Assembly (NCBI GenBank): GCA_009602725.1
Contig: WELB01000133.1
Coordinates: 359,893-407,453, forward strand
Direction of reading: 5' to 3'
DNA: 47,561 bases
From: Spirogloea muscicola
Lineage: Eukaryota > Streptophyta > Zygnematophyceae > Spirogloeales > Spirogloeaceae
In this document: positions 11,501 through 22,683 of the stretch, one piece after another
How the letters are laid out: every line of letters starts with the position of its first letter
Position numbering within the stretch: the stretch's first letter is position 1
Program-made: the position numbers and the translations under genes
The notes under the pieces: model-generated
Told to the model about the DNA's origin: nothing
The model's input: the letters and a program-made list of their open reading frames with translations, nothing else
The model's database searches: none

Positions 11501-12366
11501 CCGTCGCCGTCGCCGTCGCCGTCGCCGGCTAGCGAGCACGACACCAAAGGCCGCGGTGGCAAGTCGATGGCCTCAGATGATGCCACGCACAGTGGGTCTT
11601 GCGAAAGCACGACGACCGGCAAACGAGGACCAGCGGCGCTGACCTTCCTCCGGGGCCGGGCCAGCCGCCGAGCGGTTGAGCGCGCTGAGGACCTTGTACG
11701 TCTCCGAGTGCATCGAGTCGACGCGGTACGAGTAGATCTTCACGCCGGCCTCCAGAGTGCAGCTGGCCTGCCACGCCAACACCGCCGCCGCCGCCACCGG
11801 GCCGCCATGAGCCTTGCCGCAGGCAGCGCCAATGCCGCCAGCCTTCTCATTGCGTACTACCTGCTGGTGGCCTTGGCACGATGGATTCTGACGATAGATT
11901 CTGACAGAAGGTGGCACACCTTTTGGAAGTTGGTCTGCGCGTTGTCGCCGTCGTCGTCGCCGAGCACGATCTCGCTGATGTGGTCGATCAGCGGCAGGCT
12001 CCAAGTGTTCTTCTGGTTGATCTTCTGCGCCCCCGAGCCTCGCGCCACAGCGCAGACATGTCACCAAAGCGCCGTCTGCTGACCTTGCCGGGAGCAATGG
12101 CCGTGCAGCCCCTCCGGCAGCATGTCCAAGCCTGCGCTGAACGGCAGCGCCCAGATGGTGACAGCACCCCGGCGAGGCTCACTTACATTCTCCGACGCGA
12201 GCTTGATGCAGTTCTGGTACAGCGCCAGGACCTGCTCCCGGCTCAGGCCGTCGTCCGCCGGCCCCGCCGGCTCAGCGGCAGCGGCGACCGCCTGAGACGC
12301 CGCAGCCGCGGCCATGGAGTCGAGGAGGGCGGCCTCGCCCATGGCGCAGCCGCCGCGGCGGCGCAA
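8540..12366 (-). CDS. CAPH: Condensin complex subunit 2, kleisin CAP-H (Barren)
   Basis: This is the kleisin that bridges the SMC2/SMC4 heads in condensin I and drives mitotic chromosome compaction. Eleven exons close in phase: 12366-12187, 12024-11920, 11767-11644, 11528-11449, 11316-11256, 11100-10532, 10412-10262, 10015-9792, 9460-9248, 9024-8911 and 8791-8540 (stop TAA). They encode about 690 residues, normal for CAP-H. Diagnostic blocks are NTWSLPLIDHISEIV, TNFQKASCTLEAGVKIYSYR with VDSMHSETYKVL, LEPPEALNVKKYD, FSVDPLFHQTQAQFDEGGA, the mid-protein FAPPEDPRETLL, the C-terminal KVDIHYARASKQVDVKALKE, and HLCFICMLHLANENNL. The start is the first in-frame ATG (12366); ATGs at 12342 and 12315 are possible. 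Exon 6 carries a long acidic, poorly conserved stretch. It is head-to-head with the DPP8-like gene. Confidence 0.95.
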
Positions 12367-12779
12367 GCTCGGAGCCGGAGTGCAATGGCGGCCAGGAGGG
12401 CGCCGAGACAGAGGAAGGAGAGCTCGAGCGAGAAAAACCAGAGGGAACGAGAGGGTGGGGATTCGAAGCCGGGCGCGCGATTTTCAAACCGGGCCAGCCG
12501 CGCGCGCAGCCTGTGGCCGTCCGATGCACCGAATCCGGCGGACTCGGCGGGGTCCTCCGATCGACGGCTGGTGGGGGCCGGCCGGGCCCCCGCGAGACAC
12601 TCGAGCCGTCCATTGGGGACCGGCGCGCAATCGACTCGGCTGCCCCGGCCCGGTAAGGAGCACTGGGCTGGAGGACCGTTCGTTCCGGGGCATTGCATTT
12701 ATCCACCGATTCAGCGGGGCAAGGGCAAGGACCCCAGAGCCATTCGTCGTCACCACCGCCGCCGCCGCTTGCCGCTGCG

Positions 12780-12813
<34 letters not shown>

Positions 12814-13187
12814 TNNNNNNNNNNNNNNNNNNNNNNNNNNNNNNNNNNNNNNNNNNNNNNNNNNNNNNNNNGCGGCGGCGCCGGCGGCGGTGGCGGCTGC
12901 GGCGGCGGCCGCGCCATGGACAGGCGCAGGTCATCGGCGCGGGATGCCTGCGCGGCTTCAGGGCGGTGCTGGCAGGCGGCATCCGCTGGCTCCCGCTGAT
13001 CGGCGACAGGATGCCAGCCTCTCCGCCGCTCCGCCGGCCCGGCGCTCCTCCCGCGCCTGCTCGCGCGTTCTGCGGTAGCTGCGGCGGCGCCGCCGCGATC
13101 GGCGGGCAGGCGGCCAAGACGCGCAGCTTGGCGCTCCCATAGCCAGCTGCAAAGCCGTGGACCGCCGCCGCCCCCGCGCTTCGTGGC
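12367..13187. promoter_or_regulatory. Candidate bidirectional promoter between CAPH and the DPP8-like gene
   Basis: This 821-bp, very GC-rich spacer separates two divergent start codons. It holds CCG/GGC triplet runs around a 57-bp gap and a GCGCGCGATTTT motif near 12472-12483. No TATA box is obvious. Long open frames here are GC-driven and are not supported as genes. Confidence 0.45.
12815..12871. other. Assembly gap (57 N)
   Basis: The gap lies between a CCG run ending in CCAT and a GCGGCGG run. The change from C-rich to G-rich strand across it suggests collapsed or inverted GC-rich sequence, so the distance is unreliable. Confidence 0.95.
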
Positions 13188-16100
13188 ATGCCGGACGCCC
13201 CTGTGGAGAAGCGAGCGCGAGGCCCGCCGGACGGCGCCGCCGCCGGCATGGGGGAGAACCACAACAAGGCGGCCGTCGCCGCAGCGCCGCCGCCGCCGTC
13301 GCCGCCGCCGCCGCAGCCGCCCTCGGGGAGCGCCGACGATGCCGTGCACTTCCCAGTCGAGGACATCGTGCAGGTCAGTGGCACGTCCGCGCCGTGCTGG
13401 GCTTTCGCTGCATTCAGGCTGCGTGGGCCTGCTGTCGCTGACTCCTCTGCTGCCGCCGCCATTGCCGCCGCCGCCGCTGCCAGCACCCGCTGCCCGGGTA
13501 CGTCGCGCCGGCATCGATCATGTTCAGCCCGGACGACCGCCTGGTGTCGTACCTGTACAGCCCCGACGCGACGCTCAGCCGCAAGCTCTTCGTCTTCGAC
13601 CCCGCCACCGGCGCGCAGCAGCTGCTCGTCACGCCGCCGCCGGGCGGCGGCGTCGACGAGGGCAACCTATCGACCGCCGAGAAGCTGCGCCGCGAGCGGC
13701 TGCGCGAGCGCGGCCTCGGCGTCACGCGCTACGAGTGGTCCAAGAACGCGGCTGCGCCCCGCGTCCTCATCCCACTGCCCAACGGGGTACACCACGCCGC
13801 CTTTCTGAGCGCCGCCTCTCAACGTTGCCAGCTGTTGGCCACGCCACTCCAGCCAGCCGTCCTGACAGATGCGCCGCCGACCGCCGCCCTTGCTGCCGCC
13901 GCCGCTGCAGGTCTTCGTGCAGGACGGACTGGGCGAGGAGTTCCGGCTGCGCATACCTGCGTCGCCGGCAGCGCCGATCCTCGACCCCCAGCTCTCGCCC
14001 GACGGCTCCATGATCGCTTTCGTGATGGACGACGAGCTGTACGTCATATCGGCCTCCGCCGGCGAGCCCGTCCAGCTGACGCACGGCGGCAAGGCCCAGG
14101 GCAAGGTGCGTCACATAGCATAGCCGCGAGGCCACTACCGGCAGCCTTCCCACCTTGCAGGCTTGCGGCGAGGCCGCCGATCCCTGGCCATGGCTCACCA
14201 CGCCCGCTTGAGTGTAGCTGCCAGTGGCAACACAGGGCCTCCGTCTGACAGCTGGCTTGCATTGGTGCCGGGCAACGGCGGCGGCGGCGGATGCAGACGC
14301 GAGGCCTGGCGGAGTACATCGCGCAGGAGGAGATGGAGCGGCGCCTCGGCTTCTGGTGGTCGCAGGGCAGCCAGCTGGTCGCGTTCGCTGAAGTGGATGC
14401 GTCTGCCGTTCCGCCGTTTCGCATCGTGCACCAGGGCAAGGCGGCCGCTGGTGGCGCCGACGTGGAGGAGGACCACGCGTACCCGTTCGCAGGGCAGGCC
14501 AACGCCGTCGTGCGCCTCGGTGTGGTTGCTCCGGCTGCGGCGCTCGCGGCCGCCGCCGGTGGCGCCAGCAGCAACCCTGCAGCAGAGCCCGTGTGGATGG
14601 ACCTGCAGTGCGGCGGCGGCGACAAGGAGCACGAGTACCTGGCGCGCGTGACGTGGCTGCCGGGCGGCGGCCTCGTGGCGCAGGTCCAGAACCGCGCGCA
14701 GACGCGGCTGCTTGTCCTGCTGTTCGATGCCGCGACCGGCGAGCGCCGCGAGCTCTTTGCCGAGGAGAATGCGACGTGGGTGAACCTGCACGACTGCTTC
14801 ACGCCGCTGCAGCGCGGCGACTTCATCTGGGCGTCCGAGCGCACTGGCTTCCGGCACCTCTACGTCTACGGCGCCTCCGGCGAGCCCCTCAGACCGCTCA
14901 CGGCCGGTTGCTGGATGGTTGAGGCCGTCGCCGGCGTCGATGAGGCGCATGGCCTCGTCTACTTCACCGCCACTGCCGACGGGCCGCTGGAGACGCACCT
15001 GTACGTGGTGCAGCTGGAGCCGGTGTCAGCGGCAGCGGCGGCACCGCCGCCGCCGCGGCGGCTCACGATTGGAGCGGGGCGGCACTCGGTTGTGCTCGAC
15101 CACGGCTTTGTGTCATTCGTCGACTTGCACGATTCCATGGACACGTCGCCATGCGTACGGCTGTGTGCGCTGGACGGAGGCCGGGTGCTGGCGCCCATCT
15201 TTGAGCCGCCGACGCCGCACCCACGCGTCCTCCGACTGCAGCTCCGGCCGCCGGAGCTCGTGAAGGCCAGCCCCTGAACCCCCTGCTCGTCCCCTGCCTC
15301 CCTCATCCTGCTCCGTCCTTTCCCTTCCTCTCTCCACCTCCTCTGTTAAGTCCTTCCTGTTGATCCAAGAGGCAAGGTTGTCCTGGTGGTAATTCTTGAC
15401 CTGGCAATGGGCTTGGTTGTCGCTTCGCAACTTCAACAGCAACTTCACCAATTTGGTGTGGTGCTGGAGGACGTCTTGTGTAGCATGCAGACACATTTGT
15501 GTCCACTGGTGTTTCCCACTGACTCTCGTACCAGGGCCTGCGATACCGTGCTGACATACATTGAATTCTGTTGCATCTGCTGCAGATGTCACTCAAGGCA
15601 GGCCTGGACCTCTTCGCCGCGCTCTATCGGCCGGACGAGCGTGTGTATGGGCCGCCGCCCTGGCGCACTGTGGTCAGCGTCTACGGTGGGCCGCACGTGC
15701 AGACCGTGTGCAATTCGTGGATATCCACGGTGGACATGCGGGCACAGTTCCTGCGCTCTCGCGGCTTCTTAGTCTGGAAGGTGAGGCACTCGACCGTTTG
15801 CCCTCCACCATGGCATGTTTGTCAACAACTTTGAGTCAAGGTGTTGGTTGGCCTCATGCCCTTGGTTGCACAGCAGATGAAGTTCTTACCATGCTTACAA
15901 CTAATTGGTGGCCATTGGTTTCCGACTCTGTAATGCATGGCCTGTCACGTTAATGCACGCTTCTCACAGAAAGCGAAAGCAAAGGAACGACTTAGTGACC
16001 TGGACAAGCTTAAGTACACTATCCACAGCAACAAATGAGAATCGCATCATTATGCTTGCCCGCAAGTGCCTGCGGGCCCTCACATCCCCTGCCTGCCTAC

Positions 16101-16688
16101 TGTGGGGCCATGGCGGGAGGGATGCAGCTGGACAACCGCGGCAGCGCAAGGCGCGGGCTGGCATTCGAGGGTGCAATCAAGCACGCCATGGGCACCGTGG
16201 ACGTGGAAGACCAGGCCTTTGGCGTGCACTGGCTGGTCAAGGGCGGCCTTGCGGACCCTGCTCGCATCGGTATCTACGGGTGGAGTTACGGTGGATACCT
16301 TGCAGCCATGGCGCTGGCCAAGCTGCCAGGGATGTTCCGCTGCGCGGTCGCTGGCGCACCGGTCACGTCCTGGGATGGTTATGACACGCACTACACAGAA
16401 CGGTATATGGGCACGCCGGCGGCAAACCCGGCAGCCTATGAGGCAGCGTCGGTCATGCGGCACGTCTCAGCTGGAATGCAAGGCCGCTTGCTACTTGTGC
16501 ATGGTATGATTGATGAGAATGTGCACTTTCGGCACACTGCTCGGCTCGTGAATGCCCTGAACGGGTCCGGTGTCAAGGGTTATGAGCTCCTCGTATTTCC
16601 TGACGAGCGCCATATGCCACGTTCTCTGCGTGATCGCACGTACATGGAGGAGCGCATCTTCGAGTTCCTTGACCGTCACCTACTTTGA
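13188..16688 (+). CDS. Dipeptidyl peptidase 8/9-like serine peptidase (S9B)
   Basis: This cytosolic-type prolyl dipeptidase of the DPP IV/S9 family has a beta-propeller plus an alpha/beta hydrolase domain. Six exons fit in phase: 13188-13373, 13484-13786, 13911-14105, 14297-15259, 15586-15780 and 16128-16688 (stop TGA), about 800 residues, matching plant and animal DPP8 length. The N-terminus (~60 residues) is Ala/Pro-rich. The propeller includes [32 protein letters not shown] (family EE substrate-recognition helix) and [12 protein letters not shown]. The hydrolase domain includes [21 protein letters not shown] and the nucleophile motif GWSYGG (Ser about 667), with the acid in [10 protein letters not shown] (Asp about 743) and the catalytic His in DERHMP (about 776). 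There is no signal peptide or membrane anchor, which fits DPP8/9 rather than DPP IV. All three catalytic residues are present. A TGTAA motif at about 16856 could be the poly(A) signal. Confidence 0.95.
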
Positions 16689-19600
16689 GCACAAGTTTAG
16701 CCACTGCTTATCCCTCTATTGCCTCCCACCTCTCTCCTGCCTTTGGTGTCCTCCTACGAGCACAATGCTTTCTTCCAGATCATAAATTTCTGCTGGATAG
16801 CCTAGATGGCTGGCTCTGAGCTCCTGTAGCAAGCAGTGGTGGTGGCAAGACTCGTTGTAAATTATAAAGCTCAGATGTAGATACTCGTGCCATGAGAAAA
16901 TGGTAGGGAGCAGTATGACTTGTAGAGAAGCAGTGTGATCTGTGGAAAGGTAGCTGCCCTATGGCATAGCAGGACTTCACATTCTTCACGCCGTCGTTGG
17001 CGTTGCTTCACAACATCATGTTGAGAGGCTGGTGACGTTGCAGCTGACCTATGCTATTGACCTGAGGATCGGGCATCGCTGAGCAGTTTACTGTGCAAAC
17101 CCGTGCAAATGGAGGTGCTATGTCCCTTGGAGCAAAGCATGCTGCTGCAGCAGGCTTACAAGCAGATTGAAAAGTATCTCAAGGATCGTATTTCAGTAGC
17201 ATTGGGGGCTTTGAGATAGCACCTTGCTTTTCGTGGGACGTGGCTCAAGGAAAAGGTGGTAAGGCCTTTGGTGTTATTTGTTGGCATGGTGTTGTTCTTC
17301 TGCAGCTCCTCGTCAGTACTTTGGTCGAGTATATCATGTACATGTAAGCTAGTGACCCAGACCCCTTGCAGCCAAAGGATGTTAATTCGATGTATCTACA
17401 TGCCCAATCAGCTTGTCTGCAGAATTCTCTAACTTGAATGTCTATCCTGTTGGGTTGCAAGGTTTACCATGACTGCAGCTGCCATATGAGTTATCCAACT
17501 CAGGCTGAGAAGCTGTTCGTGTGGTGAAGTACCATACTGAAGAGGGTGTTCATAGCACTACAGCTTTCGCAGGTAACCCCTTAGGACTGGTTCGTAATGG
17601 TAGAGCTGTCCATACCCAGTGTGACTAGCGGCTGACGCGCTAGTCAGCAGCTTCCTCTGGCTTGGTAAGATGCAGCTGTTCCTACTCCTGTTCCCACTCG
17701 TTTGAATAAGCAGTGCTCCATGGCTACAAGAAGTTTCAAATATCCAATGGTGGAGCCTAGGATGAGCTGATTGTCCTGCAGTGTTGAAAGAAGTAAGCCG
17801 ATCGACAAGAAACAGTATGTGAGGGGAGGAGAGCATCAAAGAATCAGTATGGCTAGGAATGCCATGTTTGTAAATCACGTGGACAGCCAAAAGGACTGTT
17901 CTGATAATGTGGCAGTGGCTTTGAGAAGGAAGCCCGAAGGAAGATGACGAGGGAGGCGTTCAACAGCAGTTTGGAGATTGAGATTGCATAATTGCCCGAA
18001 AAGCTTGGACTTTTATCATCTTGTCCAAGTGTCATCTTGTCCATAGGCAGCCCAACGTTGCTTGGTGTTGCTTGGCGACGAAATGCAAATCTAAGAGACT
18101 CAAGCAGGTATTGACAGTGCGCGGCACGGGTGAGGACGTTCAGACCCCAGCTTTGACTTCAAGAGCTCGGTGCTCATTTGCAAACTTGGGGTGTCGAGTG
18201 CATGCCAACCCGCGCAGCGCATCTCTCTGCTTAAGGGCTCAGCAAGCAGCTCTTGCAAGTATCAGTGGGCTGGCAAGCCCGGCGCAGGCCAATTGTTGCC
18301 CAGGTGAGCTTTCAAGTGCCTAGATATGGCTCCATGCTTGATGTGAGGGAGAGGATATCATACTGCCCGATGCCGCGTAACGATGTGGTCGTATGAGGAG
18401 GTGAACGAGAAGATTGACATACAATATGCTGAGGCAGTCAGCATCACAGCTTGCATCAACATCACAGCTTGCATTTACGCACCTATCTGGAACTATAAGG
18501 GCCTCCATGCTTGGAGCAACTGAATGCTGATGGCGATTACCACGCGGATTTGAAGGGCGTGTGCACTAAGGGAAATGGCTGTGTATGAAATAAATGAATG
18601 AGTTACAAAGAGTGCTCATTTCAGTGGGAGGATGATTGAGAAGAGGCACGAGGAGGTCAACCCAGATGCAACCCAACAGAAATGAACAGGATGGGCAAGC
18701 AGTCCCAGTAGAGGGCGTTAACAAAGCAATGCAAGAGCATAGTCCTACAAAGAAATCTGCAGCCTTGTTCAGCAGGCGAAGTTGGACACGCCGGTGATTG
18801 CACAGAGTCACTCTTGGCAGAGGCTGAAAGCAGCGGCAAGTGCAAGGCCGATTCTGCACTTCAAGAGCGGAGGCAAGTGGCGTCTGCCTCCGAGACCGAC
18901 AAGCGCATGTTTATACAAAAAGATTAGATAGATCTTATTGTTGCAGAGCATGGATAGCAAAGGGAGCTCAGAACATGTAGAGGGCGGTCGCTAGTGAGGA
19001 GGTGCGCCTGGCGAGGTCTTTCGCATGGGAGAGGAAAGCAAATTCCACCAAGAAGAGAGGGGTTGTGGATGACGAAGCCAGAATGTCACAGACAGTGGCG
19101 ACAGCGAAGCACGCTACTTCATAGAAGCGGAGTTGCTATAGTTGAACAGTGCGAGACGATACAAGGCACAGGGAGACTGCTGTTGTAAGTTGCACAGCTT
19201 AGTACAGGTTGCTCATCAGACAAGCAAGCATATGCACAGCGACCCGCTGGCAGTCGAACGCTGCCAGGGCACAGGCGAGCCCGAGCGGAAGACGTGCCGC
19301 GAGGGCGCTAGGATGAGGAAGCCCGCCATCTCACCACCAGCAGGAGTGCGGACTTACATTTCCCACCATGCAAGGTCCCACCAAGCGGCAGTCACACATC
19401 CGTAGATGACAGGGTGGTGTTTCTAGATTGGTGTACAGCGAGGAGGTCCGAGGAGCTCGCTAACGGGGAGAGAGAGGCTCGGTGCAGGCTCGGCCGCGCT
19501 CGCACATCCAGTGCGGCGCTGGCGCGGCAGCGGTTCTCGGGTGACGGAAGACGGGGCAAGTGAAATCAGAGAACATGGGCTTACGGGGTCAAAGAAATCC

Positions 19601-19930
19601 AAAAGATCAGGGTTCACTTCGGCCGTCAAGGGGGTTCAGTGAATGCTTTCTTGGTCTGGCTGCTCCTGCTCCTGCCCCTGTCTGCTGCGATCACCATCTC
19701 AGATCCTTGTCTTCGCAGTCGACAGTCCTCCATCGGACGTTTGCCCTTCTCCACAGGCTCAGCAGACTGCCCCCGTCGCGGCGGCACAGACGCAGTTCCG
19801 CTCATGGCGGCAGACAGCAGTCAGACTAGCACAGACTCCGCCCTCACCCAAGGTGGGTGGCAGCCATGGCTAGTGCGCACGGGAGCACCGCATGGTCTCA
19901 TATCTGGAGTAATCCAAATTTTATCGAGAG
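16689..19930. other. Gene-poor region, nothing recognised
   Basis: About 3.2 kb follow the DPP8-like stop. Reading frames are short and unsupported in both strands. A hydrophobic frame near 19639-19700 resembles a signal peptide but has no ATG and reads through a pyrimidine tract ending in a splice-acceptor-like CTTCGCAG. The first ~200 bp presumably hold the 3' UTR. Confidence 0.4.
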
Positions 19931-19970
19931 CCCGATAGAATTTGGGGTTAGGGGTTGGAGTTAGGGTAAT
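19914..19970. repeat. Inverted repeat abutting a telomere-like tract
   Basis: CCAAATTTTATCG and CGATAGAATTTGG pair at 12 of 13 positions around a 6-nt loop (19914-19945). They run directly into GGGGTTAGGGG and GTTAGGG units (to 19970). This may be a transposon terminus or an interstitial telomere scar. Confidence 0.6.
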
Positions 19971-19974
19971 CCTG

Positions 19975-20385
19975 GGCATTCAATGAAGATGGAGTGTGTA
20001 TTGAGTGGTGGAGGGCCTGTTTGGCCAAGGACAAAGGCAAGCACATTGACAGATGTACATCAGCTGCTGCCAAGCTGACCCGCTCAGTAACCACGAGTCA
20101 GCACATGGAGGCTCGCAAACTGATGCCCGGATACCGGAGCGCAATCGACAAGCCCTTGTGCCACCAGTAAGTCTCGACCAGCTTTCTGGCGAAGAGAGAA
20201 GGCGCGCGGGGCGCATGAATTGAAAGGGAGGCCAATTCAAGCCAATACATTGTTCAGGCAGAGTCGAGTGCAGACTAAACAATGCTACATAATACGGAGA
20301 CCTAATCTAAGGTACCTAAGATGACATTAGTACCCACGGGTGAGCACAAACAAATCTGACAAGCTAACTTGGGGAGCTGGCGAAG
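19975..20385 (+). mobile_element. Family B element fragment, LTR-like, reference copy
   Basis: The left part (about 19978-20130) contains AAAGGCAAGCACATTGACAG and the hairpin CTGACCCG-CTCAGTAACCA-CGAGTCAG. The right part (about 20200-20385) contains CATGAATTGAAAGGGAGGCC, TTCAAGCCAATACATTG and AACTTGGGGAGCTGG. The left part recurs reversed at 45175-45310 and forward at 44005-44085 and 45715-45790. The right part recurs reversed at 44390-44585 and 21745-21806. No intact coding domain was found, so the class is uncertain. Confidence 0.7.
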
Positions 20386-20510
20386 AGGGAGCGCTCCTTC
20401 CGCCCGCTGGGCTGCTCAGATGATTTCCAGCTCAATCGCTGGTTCACCATATTATCACATTCACGAACTAGGAGGCCCAAAACCCGAACTCTAAACCCAT
20501 CCCGGAGGCC

Positions 20511-20991
20511 ATGGCGGCGTCGTTCCGCCCGCCGCTCGCCGCAGCGGCCCGGCGACCTGCCCCGGTTGCTCGCCGTCCGATCTTGAGATGCGATGGCGCC
20601 ATCCGACGGCGATCCGGCGCGCTGGGGGGGGGGGGGGGCGGCTGTTTGCCTGCGCGACAAGCTGCCGAAGATTCCCACCGTGCCGGCCGGCGCATCTCCC
20701 GGAGGGCGTACGGACGGTATTGGCGTGACGCATCCAAGTTCACCCTGGCAGCGACGGAAGCTTTGGCGCGACCCGGTCCCCTTCGGTCCCCTGGAGAAAC
20801 ACGTCCGGGGCGGTCAGCGCGGCTCCGCTCCTTCTCACATGCCTTCGCGCATCGCGCCCACCAGGGTCCGGTCACGTCCGGCTGCAAGTTGCTTTCACTT
20901 GCGGCTGCTGACGTTAGAGGCCACTAAGCTCCCAATCCCTGTAGTCTTGCATAGTCGTGTGGCTCAAAACATTGTTCATTATTTGGGCTAG
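20511..20991 (+). other. Possible 5' exon of an unidentified gene with plastid-transit-like N-terminus
   Basis: An ATG at 20511 opens an Ala/Arg/Pro-rich frame (MAASFRPPLAAAARRPAP...) typical of algal transit peptides. It stands 8 bp after a telo-box-like CTAAACCC tract. A run of 15 G (20624-20638) interrupts it, and the better-looking continuation (LPKIPTVPAG, TDGIGVTHPSSPW) is in the next frame, from an ATG at 20593. Either a homopolymer error splits one exon, or the frames are chance in GC-rich DNA. No downstream exons were recognised. Confidence 0.25.
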
Positions 20992-21120
20992 CTTTTCACA
21001 GCGCGCTGCACCTTCGTGCCGGCAGAGCCCTCGCTGCTGCCTCTGGCTCTGGCCAGGGGACCCACTTCCAGGAGCCTAGCATTTCTGATCTGCGGCTGCT
21101 TAGCAGGGGTTACTGAGTGA

Positions 21121-21262
21121 TTTGCAGCTGCTTTGTTTCTTTTTGTGCTTGTCTTTCTTAGCGCTTCCCCTGGCCCCCTTCTCGTACTTTGTTCATTCTT
21201 TTTTGGGCTGGCTTTTCCAGCCCCTATCCTCAATGGGCCAGCACTTTCTTTTTTTCACAGCC
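21121..21262 (-). repeat. Hairpin repeat family A, long subfamily copy
   Basis: This reverse copy has core GGGCTGG-CTTTT-CCAGCCC and flank CCTATCCTCAATGGGC. It aligns across about 140 bp with 47206-47352, including GCGCTTCC...TGGCCCCCTTCTCG and TTTGTTCATTCTTTTTTGGG. Confidence 0.85.
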
Positions 21263-21263
21263 C

Positions 21264-21765
21264 CGCACCCTTTGAAGAGCTCACATCTTCGTCCGGAAGC
21301 TCAGCACAACATCCGGCCTTCCTCGAGTCGCCGGCCGCTGTTCGTCAGGCCTCCCTGCCAGTGAGCCGTCGTGGTTTGGGCTGCCGCCCGCTTGCTCGCG
21401 CCTGCCGGACAGCGTACCTGGGCAGCTGGGCGCAGCTTGCGGCTCCCATGTACCAGCGGTTCATTTGGCATGGTGGTCGTCTGCTGGAGCAGGCGGCAGC
21501 GGACGTGGAGACCGGCTCACTGCCCTTTCAAGCGGCTATTCGCTCGGCCAGCGATGTGTGCTTGCGGACCACCCCGCCCTGGCGCAGCAGACAGTCCCAT
21601 TCGCGCACCTCTTGCAAACGGTCGACCTCCGGGCCCAAGCTCGCTTCATGGCGGAGGTGGATAAGGGCTCCTTCAACGCCGCTGCGGAGCTCCTGCCTAC
21701 AGGCGACCTCCGGGAACGCGAGCGGCGGTTGTCTACTTCCTCCCTTGGGCTTGTATTGGCTTGAA
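21264..21765 (+). mobile_element. Transposon-derived open frame fragments
   Basis: Overlapping frames here (for example RFIWHGGRLLEQAAADVET, then AHLLQTVDLRAQARFMAEV in the next frame) look protein-like and end exactly where the family B LTR-like block begins (21745). No catalytic motif is visible and the frame changes, so this is treated as a decayed element body. Confidence 0.35.
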
Positions 21766-21806
21766 TTGGCCTCCCTTTCAATTCATGCGCCCCGCGCGCC
21801 TTCTCT
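21745..21806 (-). mobile_element. Family B fragment (right-part block)
   Basis: TGTATTGGCTTGAATTGGCC and CCCTTTCAATTCATGCGCCC are the reverse complement of 20205-20258, nearly identical over about 55 bp. Confidence 0.75.
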
Positions 21807-21982
21807 CTCTTGGGGCTGCAGCATGGTTGATGGCCCTGCCAATGGACGCAGCGCTCAGGATGGCGGACTACATCTTCTGGACGGCAGTCCACCACCTCCT
21901 CGGCCTTCATCCACCCTGCCTCCGTGGTGTGGTCAGTGCGGGTGTGGCGAGCGCAGCTCAGAAGAAAGAAAGTGGCTCTCAC

Positions 21983-22060
21983 AATGGGGGCGAGGGCTGT
22001 GAACAGCCAGCCCGAAAAGATTGACGAAGTCCGAAGGAGCCGAAAAGCACTTTCCGATAG
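21983..22060 (+). repeat. Hairpin repeat family A copy
   Basis: The core is GGGCTGTGAACAGCCAGCCC, followed by GAAAAGATTGACGAAGTCC and GGAGCCGAAAAGC, matching the family 3' flank. Confidence 0.85.
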
Positions 22061-22231
22061 CTTCCCCTGTAGGATAACCGCTTAGTAACCCCTAGTTAGG
22101 AACCGCAAGTCAGAGAGTCTAGCCGCCCGAGTGTAATCCCTTGACGAAAGCCCAAGCGGCGTTGGAGGCAGCGGCGGCGTTGGCGGCACACATGCTTTGG
22201 TGCGCACGGGGAGGGGAGCGTACCGGCACGC

Positions 22232-22306
22232 ACGACCTCCTCCGGAACGCCTTGTCCATTCCTTTGGGCTGGCTTCTAACAGCCACCAGTCGACTTGGAA
22301 GCGCTG
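22232..22306 (-). repeat. Hairpin repeat family A copy
   Basis: Reverse copy: CCTTGTCCATTCCTTTGGG, then CTGGCTTCTAACAGCCACC and CTTGGAAGCGC. The loop side is diverged but both flanks are intact. Confidence 0.75.
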
Positions 22307-22683
22307 TTGTTGTTATGTATGGCATCTTCCTGGGGGCAGAGGATACACCGTGGCCAAGGAGAACTCCTGCAGCATCCTCCTGAAGCTGGGGCGTGTCACG
22401 TGCACCTTGCTAATCTCGTTGCCAGCGCGCTGGGCGGGGGCCCCCCGGATCATTGCAGACGACGTCACCTCCAACTGCTTTGAATCTAGGAGCTCCCAAC
22501 AACGGCGGAGGAGGGGGCTACGCAGACTGCCAAGTGGCAGGCGCCAAGGAGAGGAATCAAGCAGACCACCCCGCTGGCGACAGTTGTCACGCTTGCAGAC
22601 GAAGTCCACTAGGCACTTTCAGACTCGCTGGCTTGAAACATCCAGCGGCTTGCGCGGCGTGCTAAGTCCCGCCGCCATGAAAC

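Noticed and set aside
12465-12490. E2F-like site (GCGCGCGATTTT) upstream of CAPH
   Set aside because: Only a partial consensus in a region where GCGC is common; not listed as a separate site.
12272-13486. Long minus frame of ~400 codons across the CAPH-DPP8 spacer and gap
   Set aside because: It is composed of Pro/Arg/Ala from GC-rich triplets, spans 57 N, and overlaps real exons of both neighbours in other frames.
19639-19938. Signal-peptide-like ORF (hydrophobic leucine run)
   Set aside because: It lacks an ATG and the hydrophobic run is a CT-rich tract; no following exon was found.
20988-21233. ORF beginning MRIGAGKASPKKNEQ, with a twin at 47061-47327
   Set aside because: The similarity comes entirely from the long hairpin-repeat subfamily; the frames diverge and shift outside it.
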